Shown: in pieces, positions 20,761 through 30,205 of the stretch
Layout of the letters: every line of letters starts with the position of its first letter
Numbering within the stretch: the first letter of the stretch is position 1
Notes under the pieces: generated by a model
Databases searched by the model: none
What the model was told of the DNA's origin: nothing
The model's input: only the letters and a program-made list of their open reading frames with translations
Source: Liolophura sinensis
Lineage: Eukaryota > Mollusca > Polyplacophora > Chitonida > Chitonidae
NCBI RefSeq assembly: GCF_032854445.1
Contig: NC_088295.1
Coordinates: forward strand, 29,756,470-29,820,469
Length of the DNA stretch: 64,000 nt
Direction: 5' to 3'
Made by a program: the position numbers and the translations under genes

Positions 20761-21029
20761 ATGGCTTTCGCAACTACAGCAAAACAACTATACGGTAAAC
20801 TGACGTCTAAACTTTTACATTATGTCTTGGAATTGCATTTACGGTACTGTACAAGCGATTAGTTCAATTTCGAGTTAACGACAGGATAACTTATATAAGA
20901 CTGGTCTACCATTTTGTATTTCATTATTAAAATTAAATTATTTAGTCTAGACATTTGCCGGTTGTATAGTTACTATGCAGTAGACGTGATACAGTATACA
21001 TTTTTATAAAATATATTTTCCCATGTCAT

Positions 21030-21260
21030 TAATTCGTAGCTAACGCAGTTATTGCTTCCATCTATAATAATATATGATTGCCAATCACACGCTTCTATAG
21101 ATTAAACGGAAATACTGTAGATAAGTCGTTAAGTCCATGTAACGTTTATTCTTTTATTGAATTATACGTTGTCTTTAACACAATCCAGCTTCCCATTTCT
21201 ACGCCAAGTTCTCATTTCCTTTTTGGACAGTCTAGACGTACACATTTATTAAAGAACTGT
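21030..21260 (-). repeat. Repeat unit U, segment A fragment (copy 6)
   Basis: ATTGCCAATCACACGCTTC, GATTAAACGGAAATACTGTAG and TTTCCTTTTTGGACAGTCTA match the start of segment A at 30-200 and 16330-16440. The rest of A is absent. Confidence 0.65.
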
Positions 21261-21261
21261 A

Positions 21262-21468
21262 TAAAACTGTTGTGAAGTATCTGGACAGCCGGATTGGTGT
21301 AAGCCAGGCTTGAAGGATCAATGGCTTTGCTTACCGTCTCGTCTTCTGTCTGCTACAGTTCCGTTGCCTTCAGATACATTGAATAAATGATAGAAATATA
21401 TGGAATTCCCTTGAATAATCAATCAAAATACCACACTGATGGCCCCAATTTAAACTATGCACTTCTTA
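21262..21468 (-). repeat. Repeat unit U, segment B (copy 5, left part)
   Basis: CTGTCTGCTACAGTTCCGTT, ACATTGAATAAATGATA and the following bases resemble 5890-5970. The copy is split by the inverted-repeat element at 21469-22355 and resumes at 22356-22450. Confidence 0.55.
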
Positions 21469-22355
21469 AGCCCCTTCCACACTATCCAACATCGTTTAAC
21501 TTTTGTTGACTTAACAACAAGCTCAATGCTGTTGAGGTAAGTTGAGTGTGCCGTCTACACTACAAATCAAATAGGTCAACATAGTCCAACGCTGTTGTCG
21601 TGTATTGTGCTTTCGATAAACTGGAGAAAATTTCCATCTTCCTCTCCAATGCATGGGACACAATGACGATCAATCTGTTATACTCCCCGAGTATATATAT
21701 ATATATTTTGGTTGTTAAACATTTGCCCTCTATACATAAGTCCTAAACACCTAACATGTTCTGAACAGGTAACACATTCAGCGTCATGTGTGGCGTCATT
21801 ATACCAACTATATGGTATTTAACGACGGCATGGGTCCGTTACTGTCACCCCTCTCAGTGGAATTGCCTGGTCGGTCATCCTTGGCTGTAAGCAGATGTTT
21901 CATGGGTAATAAAACCGGCACCAAAGAAGATATGAACTTGAGTTGCTGTGTATTATTTATATGTATCGTGCTCATACGTGGAGAATCGTGTCGTGGGTTT
22001 ACTGGTTGCGATTTATGGCTATGACCATACTTCTGTATAAACAAAACTGTTTCATTGTGGGACAAGTGTATCTCTTTCCCCTATGGCGCCGCTATTTTGC
22101 CCAGGTCACGTGCCTAAAGAAGATCACGTTATTTCTACACGCCCGCTGATTGGCTACGTTCACTCAACTTGACTCAACTTGTAATCAAAAAATACACATT
22201 CACATTTCCGATTCAACAAAGTTGAATGCTGTTGAGTGTTGTTAAACGGAGTTGGAGAACCCGTCCAGACTACTCAACACCACCAAACTTGTTGACTCAA
22301 CTTCAAGCTAACTCTTGTTGAGTCAGCAAAAGCTGAGTGATGTCTGGACCGGTCA
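21469..22355. mobile_element. Non-autonomous TIR element, PIF/Harbinger-like
   Basis: About 90-bp imperfect terminal inverted repeats: left AGCCCCTTCCACACTATCC, right (reversed) TGACCGGTCCAGACATCAC, then related runs rich in GTTGACTCAACAA. The 3-bp duplication TTA flanks it (21466-21468 and 22356-22358). TTA/TAA duplications are typical of PIF/Harbinger elements. The 887-bp interior has no transposase; a (TA)n run lies near 21696-21711. It is inserted in a segment-B copy. Confidence 0.75.
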
Positions 22356-22450
22356 TTAGGTAGATATTCAAATGGCTTGGTACATTTCCCACAGCACAGT
22401 ATCTCGCTACTTCGGTGTGGTGTGGAAATCAATACGTATGTGTATTTTTA
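22356..22450 (-). repeat. Repeat unit U, segment B (copy 5, right part)
   Basis: TAGATATTCAAATGGC and the CACAGCACAGTATCTCGC block correspond to GATATTCAAATGACAAATG and onward at 6050. It ends in TTA at 22448-22450, directly before a second terminal-inverted-repeat end. Confidence 0.55.
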
Positions 22451-22518
22451 AGCCAAGTCCAGACTACCCAACATCACTCAGCTTTTGTTGACTCAACAAA
22501 AGTCAGCTTGAAGTTAAT
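22451..22518. mobile_element. Solo terminal inverted repeat of the same Harbinger-like family
   Basis: AGCCAAGTCCAGACTACCC, then CATCACTCAGCTTTTGTTGA and TCAACAAAAGTCAGCTTGAA are nearly the reverse complement of the right end of the 21469-22355 element. It follows TTA. No matching second end was found, so the rest of this copy is lost or replaced by the inverted duplication that follows. Confidence 0.65.
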
Positions 22519-22690
22519 TTGGAAATGACTGGACATCGATACAATTCAACGTATAAAAACTCGGAATCTGAAGTGTGACCACAGATGTCATTATCATAAA
22601 TCGGGATATCAACATCATTGGTTTCAAACTGATACGGCAGTATATTTTCTTTCATGTAGCTAAAATCCATCAGAAAAATGACATCCACCG
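22503..22690 (-). pseudogene. Acidic reading frame, left copy of an inverted pair
   Basis: The minus strand from about 22670 reads MDFSYMKENILPYQFE, then IPIYDNDICGHTSDSEF and LYVELY. The plus-strand partner at 26454-26636 reads MDFSYIEENILPYQFE, PIYDNDIYGHTSDSEF and YVEFY. The pair differs by a two-codon indel and the frame is kept throughout, as expected for coding sequence. It is rich in D and E. The PYQFE start recalls acidic N-terminal tails of some transposon-linked animal proteins, but I cannot name the family. It may be only a first exon. Confidence 0.4.
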
Positions 22691-23505
22691 GCCCCGACCA
22701 CACAGTTGGTAGAGCGTCCATTTCGGGAGGCGGTAGACCGCAACAGTAGTGGAACGACTGGTTGACTCGTATCAGTATAATGGCTCAGGCGGAGCTGCTT
22801 ACTTGCCTGCGGTAAGTCGTCTCAGTGAAGCAGTACTAGATAAAAGAGCAGTACTAGATAAAAGAGCAGTAAAAATCCGTCCTGCAACAAGGAGGCACAT
22901 TACATTCACTCTAAGGACTCCTTCATCGTCATATGACTGAAACAAGTTTGTAAGTACGATGTTGAGCCTCAAGCGCGTACGCACGCACACAAAAGTGGCA
23001 TCGTTTCTATACAAATTCCCAGGTTATATAGACCAGCTAGACTTGAGTTGTCGCCCGTTGAGCTTTAACTGGCGGTCGGCTGGAGATGGGCTAGGGTAGT
23101 AGATCTATTGTTTTTGGTTGATAATTACGTGTCTTAGAGATCCTCCTGGTAACATTCTGTTAAACAGATTATAATCTTCATACTTAGGACAAATAGCTAA
23201 AGCTGGACACTAACCCTTTACGCAAAACTAGGTAAAAAAAGGGTTGGTCTTTACCTGGGGAAAATCGTCTTCAAAACCCATGACATACGTGGCACGAAAT
23301 TAAGAAGGACATATCTTCCTTTCAGCTTTTCCCGGAAATGCCATCATGTTATATCTCCAACATGGTACATTTGTTCTCATCGAACATGTTACACAGAAGT
23401 CTAGGACTTCTGAATAACTGCTATAGTAAACAAAATGTTCCAATCAGAGTTCAGATTGTGAACCTGTAAAACAAAATCAAAAATCAAATTCGCAAATTCC
23501 AGATA
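22519..23505 (+). repeat. Left arm of a large inverted duplication
   Basis: Pairs in reverse orientation with 25957-26630. The order on this arm is acidic frame, S2 SINE, AAAGTGGCATCGTTT block, then AAACAAAATGTTCCA... and AACCTGTAAAACAAA. An extra block of about 360 bp (23035-23395), part of it segment-F-like, is present only here. Confidence 0.8.
22691..22985 (+). mobile_element. SINE S2 with tRNA-like head
   Basis: Head CCGACCACACAGTTGGTAG then AGCGTCCATTTCGGGAGG, body GGTTGACTCGTATCAGTATA and GTAAGTCGTCTCAGTGAAGC, tail CTCCTTCATCGTCATATGAC. An 18-bp direct duplication (GCAGTACTAGATAAAAGA, near 22832-22868) sits inside. Oriented opposite to the S2 copy at 26127 because it lies on the other arm of the inverted duplication. 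Confidence 0.85.
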
Positions 23506-23539
23506 ATTTAATATAATTACCTTCACAGTCTTTCAGACA

Positions 23540-24440
23540 AAGGAAGATTACCATGCTGGAAACAATCGACAAGGATACCTGAAGAGTGACCAGCCCAAAG
23601 AAGTGGCATCGTGTAGATGCTAATAGATGTCCAATTAAATGGAGTACACTATATAGTCAGAGCACTAATCTTGTGTCAGTTTGTAACAAGATGAAACTGT
23701 AAAAGAAACCTCAATAAGCTCATTGTTTTCAAAACCTGCGATGTCCCACGGACATGGTACTGACACAAACGGAAACCAACTTATTGTTAAATACTCATCG
23801 GTAAGACCCGAACCCCGACACGGGAAGGCTTACATGCTGGAGACAACTGACAAGGATACCGGACCATTGACAGGAACAGACCAGAGGCATCGTGCAGAGA
23901 CGATAATAGATGCCCAATTACACTGAGCCCATTGTACAGTCATAGCGTTATTAAGCCTGACATATCAGACTATCACAACATGGAATTGTGAAGCACGCAC
24001 AAATAAGCTCATTAGATCAAATAATACTGTCAAAATAAACAGTTATTGGTCTGTCCTTAACAAGCCTAGTTTTCTTGGAGAGCATACAGTAAATCGGGGT
24101 CGGGAGTGGAACACTCAGAGATCTACATGTATTTGCACATTTATTAGACGATATCTTGGATCTAACAGCTACTGGGGGGTTAAACGTTTTGAGTGTAACA
24201 CATGACTTCCTCGTATAAATGATACATGTAAACCATTTTGTAAACTGGATTGGCAGTATTTTGTCATGATGCTTTTATGAGTGCATCAAGCGCTAGTTCA
24301 CTGATCACACTAATCAGCTTACCTAGAGACCCTTGCCCAGGGAAATTGCTTATTCAAATGTAACAATGCAGTATTTGTGCCAAGAGATTCGTCATCTGCC
24401 TGGTGAGATGAGATTATCATCCGGTCATCACGCGGGTTAT
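23540..24440 (+). repeat. Repeat unit U, segments E-D-C inverted
   Basis: Reverse complement of C-D-E at 6955-7960 and 14641-15230. Segment E is present twice in tandem (about 23545-23826 and 23827 onward). D-like blocks include AATAAGCTCATTAGATCAAA and ACATATCAGACTATCAC. C begins CTAATCAGCTTACCTAGAG and ends CTGCCTGGTGAGATGAGATT. Confidence 0.75.
23723..23926 (+). pseudogene. Segment E exon-like frame (copy 2)
   Basis: A plus-strand frame of 67 codons reads SHGHGTDTNGNQLIVKYSS, then RHGKAYMLETTDKD. It parallels the minus-strand frame at 7666-7854 without indels for about 100 nt. A donor-like TCG|GTAAGA follows the YSS codons and is a better donor than in the other copy. Function unknown. 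Confidence 0.4.
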
Positions 24441-25389
24441 ATATATGCCATGTTTCTTCGTGGTAGTACAACGTTGCACTCTAGTTTTTAAGAATATGTT
24501 AAACATATAATCGAATTCTGTCACTGATTTGAGGCCGACATAGAGCTTTAGATTTATCCTTTCTTTATATACACATATAAACCATTAACAGTTACTCAAA
24601 GGCAAGCTGGATTAAATTCTAAAAATTTTAAATTTTGTATTCACATCAAAACACGAAATAAAGTTTATTTATATAACTTCTTTAAAAAATGCAATCCACC
24701 CAAAATATTTCTCTACCTCGAAGGGAGGTTATACATTTTTGATCTCCTGAGAACAAGCAAACGTCCATGGCCAAAATCAACACAGATGGCAGGTGGGACA
24801 TTTAGGTTGCAGTCAGACTTTGTATGGATGTTTAGATGAAGGTTAACCTGACTTCACTTATCTAGTTTAGTTTTCCTGATTATCTTTAGAATAAGTATTT
24901 ATCGTGTCCTGATCTTAAAAGCACAACGTCACGCCTGTTTCCTTAGGGATGGTGAAAACTCGTACACCTTGTCGAAAAGGTAAAAAACATGTTGCAGCTC
25001 AAGATCATGTACATTGAAATCTTGTTATATGGAAGTGCGTGATACTAAAGTATTGACTTAGATGGTCCCCCAGCAATGTTTTATGACTTGTACACGGAGT
25101 AGCGTATACAAACAAGGGAAGGTATGTGTACATCACGAGCAGGGCTTTAACCTTTAACCAGTTTGAAAAAGCAAACAATCATCTTACTAAGAATCTTACT
25201 AATTAAATCTTGATGCGGGAGTGTCCTGTGGAGAGTTGAAAAAGTCCGTGTGGACATATGTTTACACAGCGTTTGACTTTTCGAATCTAATTCTCAGGTT
25301 AATGTCCTTGGATTGTCCATTATCTACGTGCATTGAACATCGAAACTTTCTATAACTGAACCTCTTCCCAAAAATGTTTCACTTTCCGT
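24441..25389. other. No gene seen
   Basis: AT-rich, no open frame of at least 60 codons on either strand, and no repeat recognised except scattered poly-A/T. Confidence 0.5.
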
Positions 25390-25935
25390 AGAGCTTCTCC
25401 GGTAACTGTAGGATCACATTGGCGTAAGCTGGATTTTAACACTAACTGACTGATTAACGCTCAGATATCTTTCTGCAGATTTGCTATAATATGGTTACCT
25501 TATGATACATGGTAAATCTTTTCGGTTTAAACCAGGTTAAACCAAACACTTTAGTGCACACTCAAAGGGTTTGGTAAATTTAGCAGAATCGCTCCATCAT
25601 TTTGCGTGCTGTAGAAATCGATTAGTATGTGCATTACCAACGTACTTTAGTCGACACAGTCTAGACGTCGAGGCGAGCATAGGCCAGTTCTCTAGGAAAT
25701 GAGACCGTGATAAGGCTTCAAGATCGCAATTAAATCAAGTTATGGGAAGTTACTTTCACTGTTTCACTTTCCATATTCATGCTGTGGCTTCAAAATAGAT
25801 ATTTTTTGCATTAAAGAATTTTACAGCGGTAAAGGGATAATTTCACTGTACCACAAGACCTAGTGGAAAGAGAGCACTGGTTCCATCGCATCTCCCATCG
25901 ACCTGGCTATTGTATGTGTCAAATTCAGCTTAACT
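25390..25935 (-). repeat. Repeat unit U, segment B (copy 6)
   Basis: CTAGACGTCGAGGCGAGCATA and GGCCAGTTCTCTAGG match 4900-4925 and 13975-14010; AATCGATTAGTATGTG matches 4840-4860. Same orientation as the B copies in the first 15 kb. It ends where the right inverted arm begins. Confidence 0.6.
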
Positions 25936-25956
25936 CATACAATTTTCAAAAACCTG

Positions 25957-26630
25957 TGAATTTGGGAATTTGATTTTTGATTTGTTTTACAGGTTCACAG
26001 CCTGAACTCTGAATGGAACATTTTGTTTACTATCTCAGTTATTCACGTGACTCATAGATGGTCAGCCCAAGTCTAACCTGGCAATTCGTATGAAAACGAT
26101 GCCACTTTTGCCCGCGTGCATGCTTGGGATTGAACGTCGTACTTAACAATTTTTTCCGTCATACGACGACAAAGGAGTCCTTAGAGTGAATGTAATGTGC
26201 TTCCTTGTTGCAGGACGGATTTCCACCGTTCTTTTATCTAGTGCTGCTTTATTGAGACGACTTACCGCAGGCAAGTAAGCCGCCTCACTCGAGCCATTAT
26301 ACTGATACGAGTCAACCAGTCGTTGCACCAGTCATGCTGAACGCCAAGCGAGGAAGTTACAAATGTCTCTTCTAAGGCCTTAGGTATGACCCGACTCAGG
26401 CTTGACCCTGGATCTACCGTCTCCTGAAGTGGACGCTCAATGCCATTTTTGAGATGGATTTTAGCTACATAGAAGAAAATATACTGCCGTATCAATTTGA
26501 ATCCAAAGTGGATGACGTTGAAGATCCGATTTATGACAATGACATCTATGGTCACACTTCAGATTCCGAGTTTTCATACGTTGAATTTTATCTTAGTCCA
26601 AGCATTTCCAACCGCGTTGGCAATACGGAC
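25957..26630 (-). repeat. Right arm of the large inverted duplication
   Basis: Reverse complement of 22519-23505 minus the 360-bp block. GTTTTACAGGTTCACAGCC, GAACATTTTGTTTACTAT and AACGATGCCACTTTTG are the partners of blocks on the left arm. The spacer between arms is about 2.45 kb and includes inverted E-D-C and a B copy. Confidence 0.8.
26127..26442 (-). mobile_element. SINE S2, near full length
   Basis: Tail GAACGTCGTACTTAACAAT and CATACGACGACAAAGGAG, body TTGCAGGACGGATTTCCACC, GAGACGACTTACCGCAGG and ACTGATACGAGTCAACCAG, head CCTGGATCTACCGTCTCCTG, with tRNA-like GAAGTGGACGCTCAATGCC. Sits in the right arm beside the acidic frame. Confidence 0.87.
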
Positions 26631-26636
26631 CAGTAA
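26454..26636 (+). pseudogene. Acidic reading frame, right copy of the inverted pair
   Basis: A 60-codon frame starting at an ATG (MDFSYIEENILPYQFE), ending after SISNRVGNTDQ at TAA. Its partner at 22503-22690 keeps the same frame with one in-frame indel. It may be a first exon: CCAG|TAAGTT after the last codons resembles a donor that has lost its first G. Cannot tell whether either copy is expressed. Confidence 0.42.
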
Positions 26637-26639
26637 GTT

Positions 26640-28430
26640 ACAGCTTTATCCTGTGTTACACTGTAGTGACACTGTATATCAGATTTAATATTTACTATTC
26701 TTTTCCACTTCACAATAAATATCATTCTAATTCTTGAGTGGATTTACTTCAAAAGTGGGTTTGTGGGAATTAAGTTTCGTTAATTTAATCAAGGTAATAC
26801 TGAAAAAAACATACCTACAACTGTTTCGTTTTCTCAATTATATCATGCCTGGAATTACTTAAGCACGTCAAACAAGTATTATGAAAGGTGGCTTTAATCA
26901 TCGTTTGTTTTCTGCAGTGTCGCTAATCCTCCTTATCTGGATCAGAGATTTAAAAAATGGGGATGGATTATCACTATGTAAAATTGCTTTCGCACCTACC
27001 TTGAGCAGTATTCAAAGAGGCGTCATTTTTTTCGCACCTTTTTCGCAATTTTGATCAACAATCGATATTTAAACCCCAGGCATTAATTCTTGATTAACGC
27101 AGTCAAGAAACTACGATTTAATGGTTTTTGATTTTTTTTTTCGGTTTTAATCGTCATCTTCTTGTAGCGCGTCAGAAACCATTAGCATTGTTGTAGCTGT
27201 CAAACGGCAATTGCGTTGTTGTACACAGTTCACATTTTGTTAGAAGTTCACTCATTGGTCCACATGAGAGACGCAGCGAATGGGTTAGCGCGTATCAAAG
27301 CGACATTATTTTGAAGCCATCACGTGGTTGTATCTTCATTTCTTCCCCGGCATACCGAAGACTGGTCAAACTAATGACGAATGAACTCCCGTTTTGTTTT
27401 ATACCCACCAAGCCCTATCACCAGAGTTTATATGCATATATTTAAGGCCTATTTTTTTCTCCCTGCTGTTGAAGGGGAAGGAAATTTTAAAAAATGTCAC
27501 TAGAGGCTGAAAAGAGCGCATTTTATTTCTATCTGGTGGTGCCTGCTGCATAATTTTGTGATTTTTCTTCTCCATGCACGTAAAGCCTGAAAACGCCAAA
27601 GCTAGCATAAATCGCTGACCCCATAACGTCCTCCATGTTTAACACCCTGCAATTTATGCTTGGTGTATGTTGCCTCTCAGCCAATGAGATTCGTTTAAAC
27701 TGCCGGCTTGTTCGTGTAAACTCGGAACCTATGTCTAAAATGCCGGTTTTTCCGACGGTCAAGCGGAAATTACCGAAGCAACTTGAAGTACCGGCGGTAG
27801 GCAGGTCACCTACATTTTCTACAGGACATGTACGAACTGCACTTCGGCGGTTTCCGATAGTAATTCTCCTCCTATCACATATGACTTCAGGGCTAGTTCT
27901 TAGGCAAAAAGGAGATGCCCAAAGCGAATTTTGCGCTGAATTTATTTATAATCTATCAACCTGAGGTACATATTAGAATTTTTTATGGTATTTACGTGCG
28001 AGGAAATGCACACTCTTTTCAGTGTATTTGTTTGATATTTAAATTTTCTTCTCCTTTAAACTTTAGCTGCCCTCCAGGATTTCTTATCCCGACTTTTGCC
28101 AACACGGCAAAGCTTTGGCTGTGTTTGGTGGGTATAAGTCCATTCCGTTTTCTGCCGTGAATCCACGCATTCCTGAGGGCCAAATTGTGTGGAATAATGA
28201 AAAACTACATGGCTCATTGTCGAGTGTTGGCGGAAAAAAATGTATAAACCCATGCTATATGCCATATTTCTCAGATTACTGTGATTTTTTCCCAATATTT
28301 GTTTACACTCAGTTTAACAATATTTACAGGGGCCTAATTATGAATAAATAACCAATCCGGACACTAGTCTTTTTTGCCATGGTGTTAGTGGGCGTGTAAT
28401 TTGTCTCTATTAAGGATTTGCAGGAACAGT
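26640..28430. other. Unique stretch with several mid-sized open frames
   Basis: Contains no repeat I can match elsewhere in the window. Plus-strand frames at 27635-27964 (109 codons) and 28115-28351 (78 codons) and minus-strand frames at 27529-27762 and 28056-28295 overlap each other. Composition is somewhat less AT-rich between 27650 and 27900. A CCAATGAG box at 27681 is promoter-like but alone means little. No conserved domain recognised; no gene called. Confidence 0.35.
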
Positions 28431-28439
28431 TACAGTAAA

Positions 28440-29250
28440 ACCTGACTGAAGCTGTATTTCAAAGGTTACGTGTGACCATTTGCTAAATATCACACTGTGA
28501 TCACTGCTCTTGTTTCACTCCATGTGCTGTGGATTTTTAATTATCTTGGATCTTCCTATATGTAAATCATGGTATCTATACATTTGTTTACCAACCGTGA
28601 AGAAAACTGGTTGTTCCAAGGATGTTATTTGTCAAAACCGAGACCGCTTAATGTATCTCATGTTTGCTACGTTTATATTATTTGCCTTAAAGGCCTTCAC
28701 ACATTACAACATCTGGGTTTCACAATTGACTAGTCATCAAAAAATTGTGTGTTGTAAGTTTTAAATATTGGAAAAGCGAACTTCTCTTCATTAACCATCC
28801 GCTAAAGTATTATTATGGGTAGTTTAATTGTAATCGTCTTCTTCAGCAGTAAGGAACAACGCCATTATAGTGTTTATTCGACCCACGCACTCGTTTGGGT
28901 AAGTCACGATTGACGTTATCCCTAAAATTAAAGCGTGCACGCACAGACAGAAATCAATGGTTTCCCGACTGAGTGGCAGGGAATAACAGGTTTACCAGGG
29001 ACAGAAACTGTCTCTCACTCTGTCCACATCTTGGATTGCGAGTTCACGTTTGCCGTAACTAGGCATGACATACCCCAGACGATGTGTACTTATTGGATTT
29101 AACCGTAAATTAGATAGCAATTCCCATAATACGGTTCTCTTAGAAGGCCCGTGGTAAACGAATTGGAATTTTTAAACGGCCAGAGTAAAGTGTCATATCG
29201 AAGACATAAAAGCAAATTACAAAGTGACACTTTCCAATCTTAATCAGCAA
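28440..29250 (+). repeat. Repeat unit U, segment A inverted (copy 7)
   Basis: Reverse complement of about 1190-1760 and 16850-18060. Contains GTGACCATTTGCTAAATATC, GTAATCGTCTTCTTCAG, GGGTAAGTCACGATT (donor-like), AAACTGTCTCTCACTC and CGTAACTAGGCATGACATAC. Confidence 0.75.
28631..28753 (+). pseudogene. Exon-like segment A1 (copy 7)
   Basis: Reads CQNRDRLMYLMFATFILFAL, then FTHYNIWVSQL, and ends at TT|GTAAGTTT, a donor-like site. Spacing between the shared anchors is 72 nt, the same as in copy 5. It is open for 84 codons including its surroundings. Family unknown. Confidence 0.42.
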
Positions 29251-29277
29251 TTTTAAGATACGGCATATATGTTAGTT

Positions 29278-29540
29278 GGGGGTCTCCGTGGGTCAGTTAG
29301 TTAGCGCGCTAGCACAGCGTAATGACCCAGGCGTCTCTCACCAATGCAGTCGATGTGAGCTCATGTCCAGCTCATGCTGGCTTCCTCTCCGGCTGTACGT
29401 GGGAAGGCCTGTCAGCAACCTGCGGATGGTCGTGGGTTTCCCCCGGGCTCTGCCCGGTTTCCTCCTACCACAATGCTGGTAGTGAAATATTCTTGAGTAC
29501 GGTGTGAAACAGCAATCAAATAAATAAATAAATAAATATA
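29278..29540 (+). mobile_element. SINE S1, full length with target duplication
   Basis: Head GGGGTCTCCGTGGGTCAG and GTTAGTTAGCGCGCTAGC (box-A-like), then AATGACCCAGG, TCCAGCTCATGCTGGCTTCC, GTCGTGGGTTTCCCCCGGG and tail AATAAATAAATAAATAAAT. Imperfect 14-bp duplications ATATATG(T/C)TAG(T/C)TG lie at 29265-29278 and 29536-29549. Confidence 0.92.
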
Positions 29541-29689
29541 TGCTAGCTGACGTGATAACCACACATGTAGACGCCCCTGTGTTTCCTCTGTAGGCAAGAT
29601 AGGCTAGCTCAGCTTGTTTAGAACTTTTGAAACAACATTTTAACATAAACGCAGATGTTGACATACTCGATTGAAGGGCGGCCTCATAT

Positions 29690-30205
29690 TATTATACACT
29701 TTACAGCTGATGTTAACATTTTATTTGTATTACACTTAGGTATAAGTACATCCTGATATTTTTTTTTATTATGTTACCAATTATACCAATTTCAAAAATC
29801 AACTCCATAACACCACCTCACCGGTGTGTGCCCAAAGAGAGTGAATTCCTTTCATATAAAAATGATTGCTTGCATCACATGAAATTATACACATCCACAT
29901 ATCATTCTGCCATGTGTATGGATTCACTACAGCTATAGTAACCATTAGCTGGATGAAGCCTGTTGGCGGAAAACACTTTATTAAACACTGATGCATGTAT
30001 GACTTTCATCCCTTACTGAATTTGAACTGAACAAATGTTCTTGAGTTTGATGAGTTTTTAACGGTCTCACGTTATTTCTAAATCAATATAATGCTCGAGT
30101 TGCTGAAACGTTTTAGTTGGATCTGTTCTTAAATGGGTTTGTCCTATATATAAATCCAGAACTCCATTGTCCATAGGTGTGCAGCTTTCAATAAAGGCAG
30201 TTAAA
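29690..30205 (+). repeat. Dispersed repeat paired with 19940-20610
   Basis: Follows inverted segment A as its partner does at 20340. Shares GAGTTTGATGAGTTTT, GTCTCACGTTATTTCTAA, GAAACGTTTTAGTTGGATC and CCAGAACTCCATT. Together with 28440-29250 it forms a roughly 1.7-kb direct repeat of 19080-20610. Confidence 0.68.

Noticed and set aside
21696-21711. (TA)n run as a TATA box
   Set aside because: Simple dinucleotide repeat in the interior of a non-autonomous element; no transcript start evidence.
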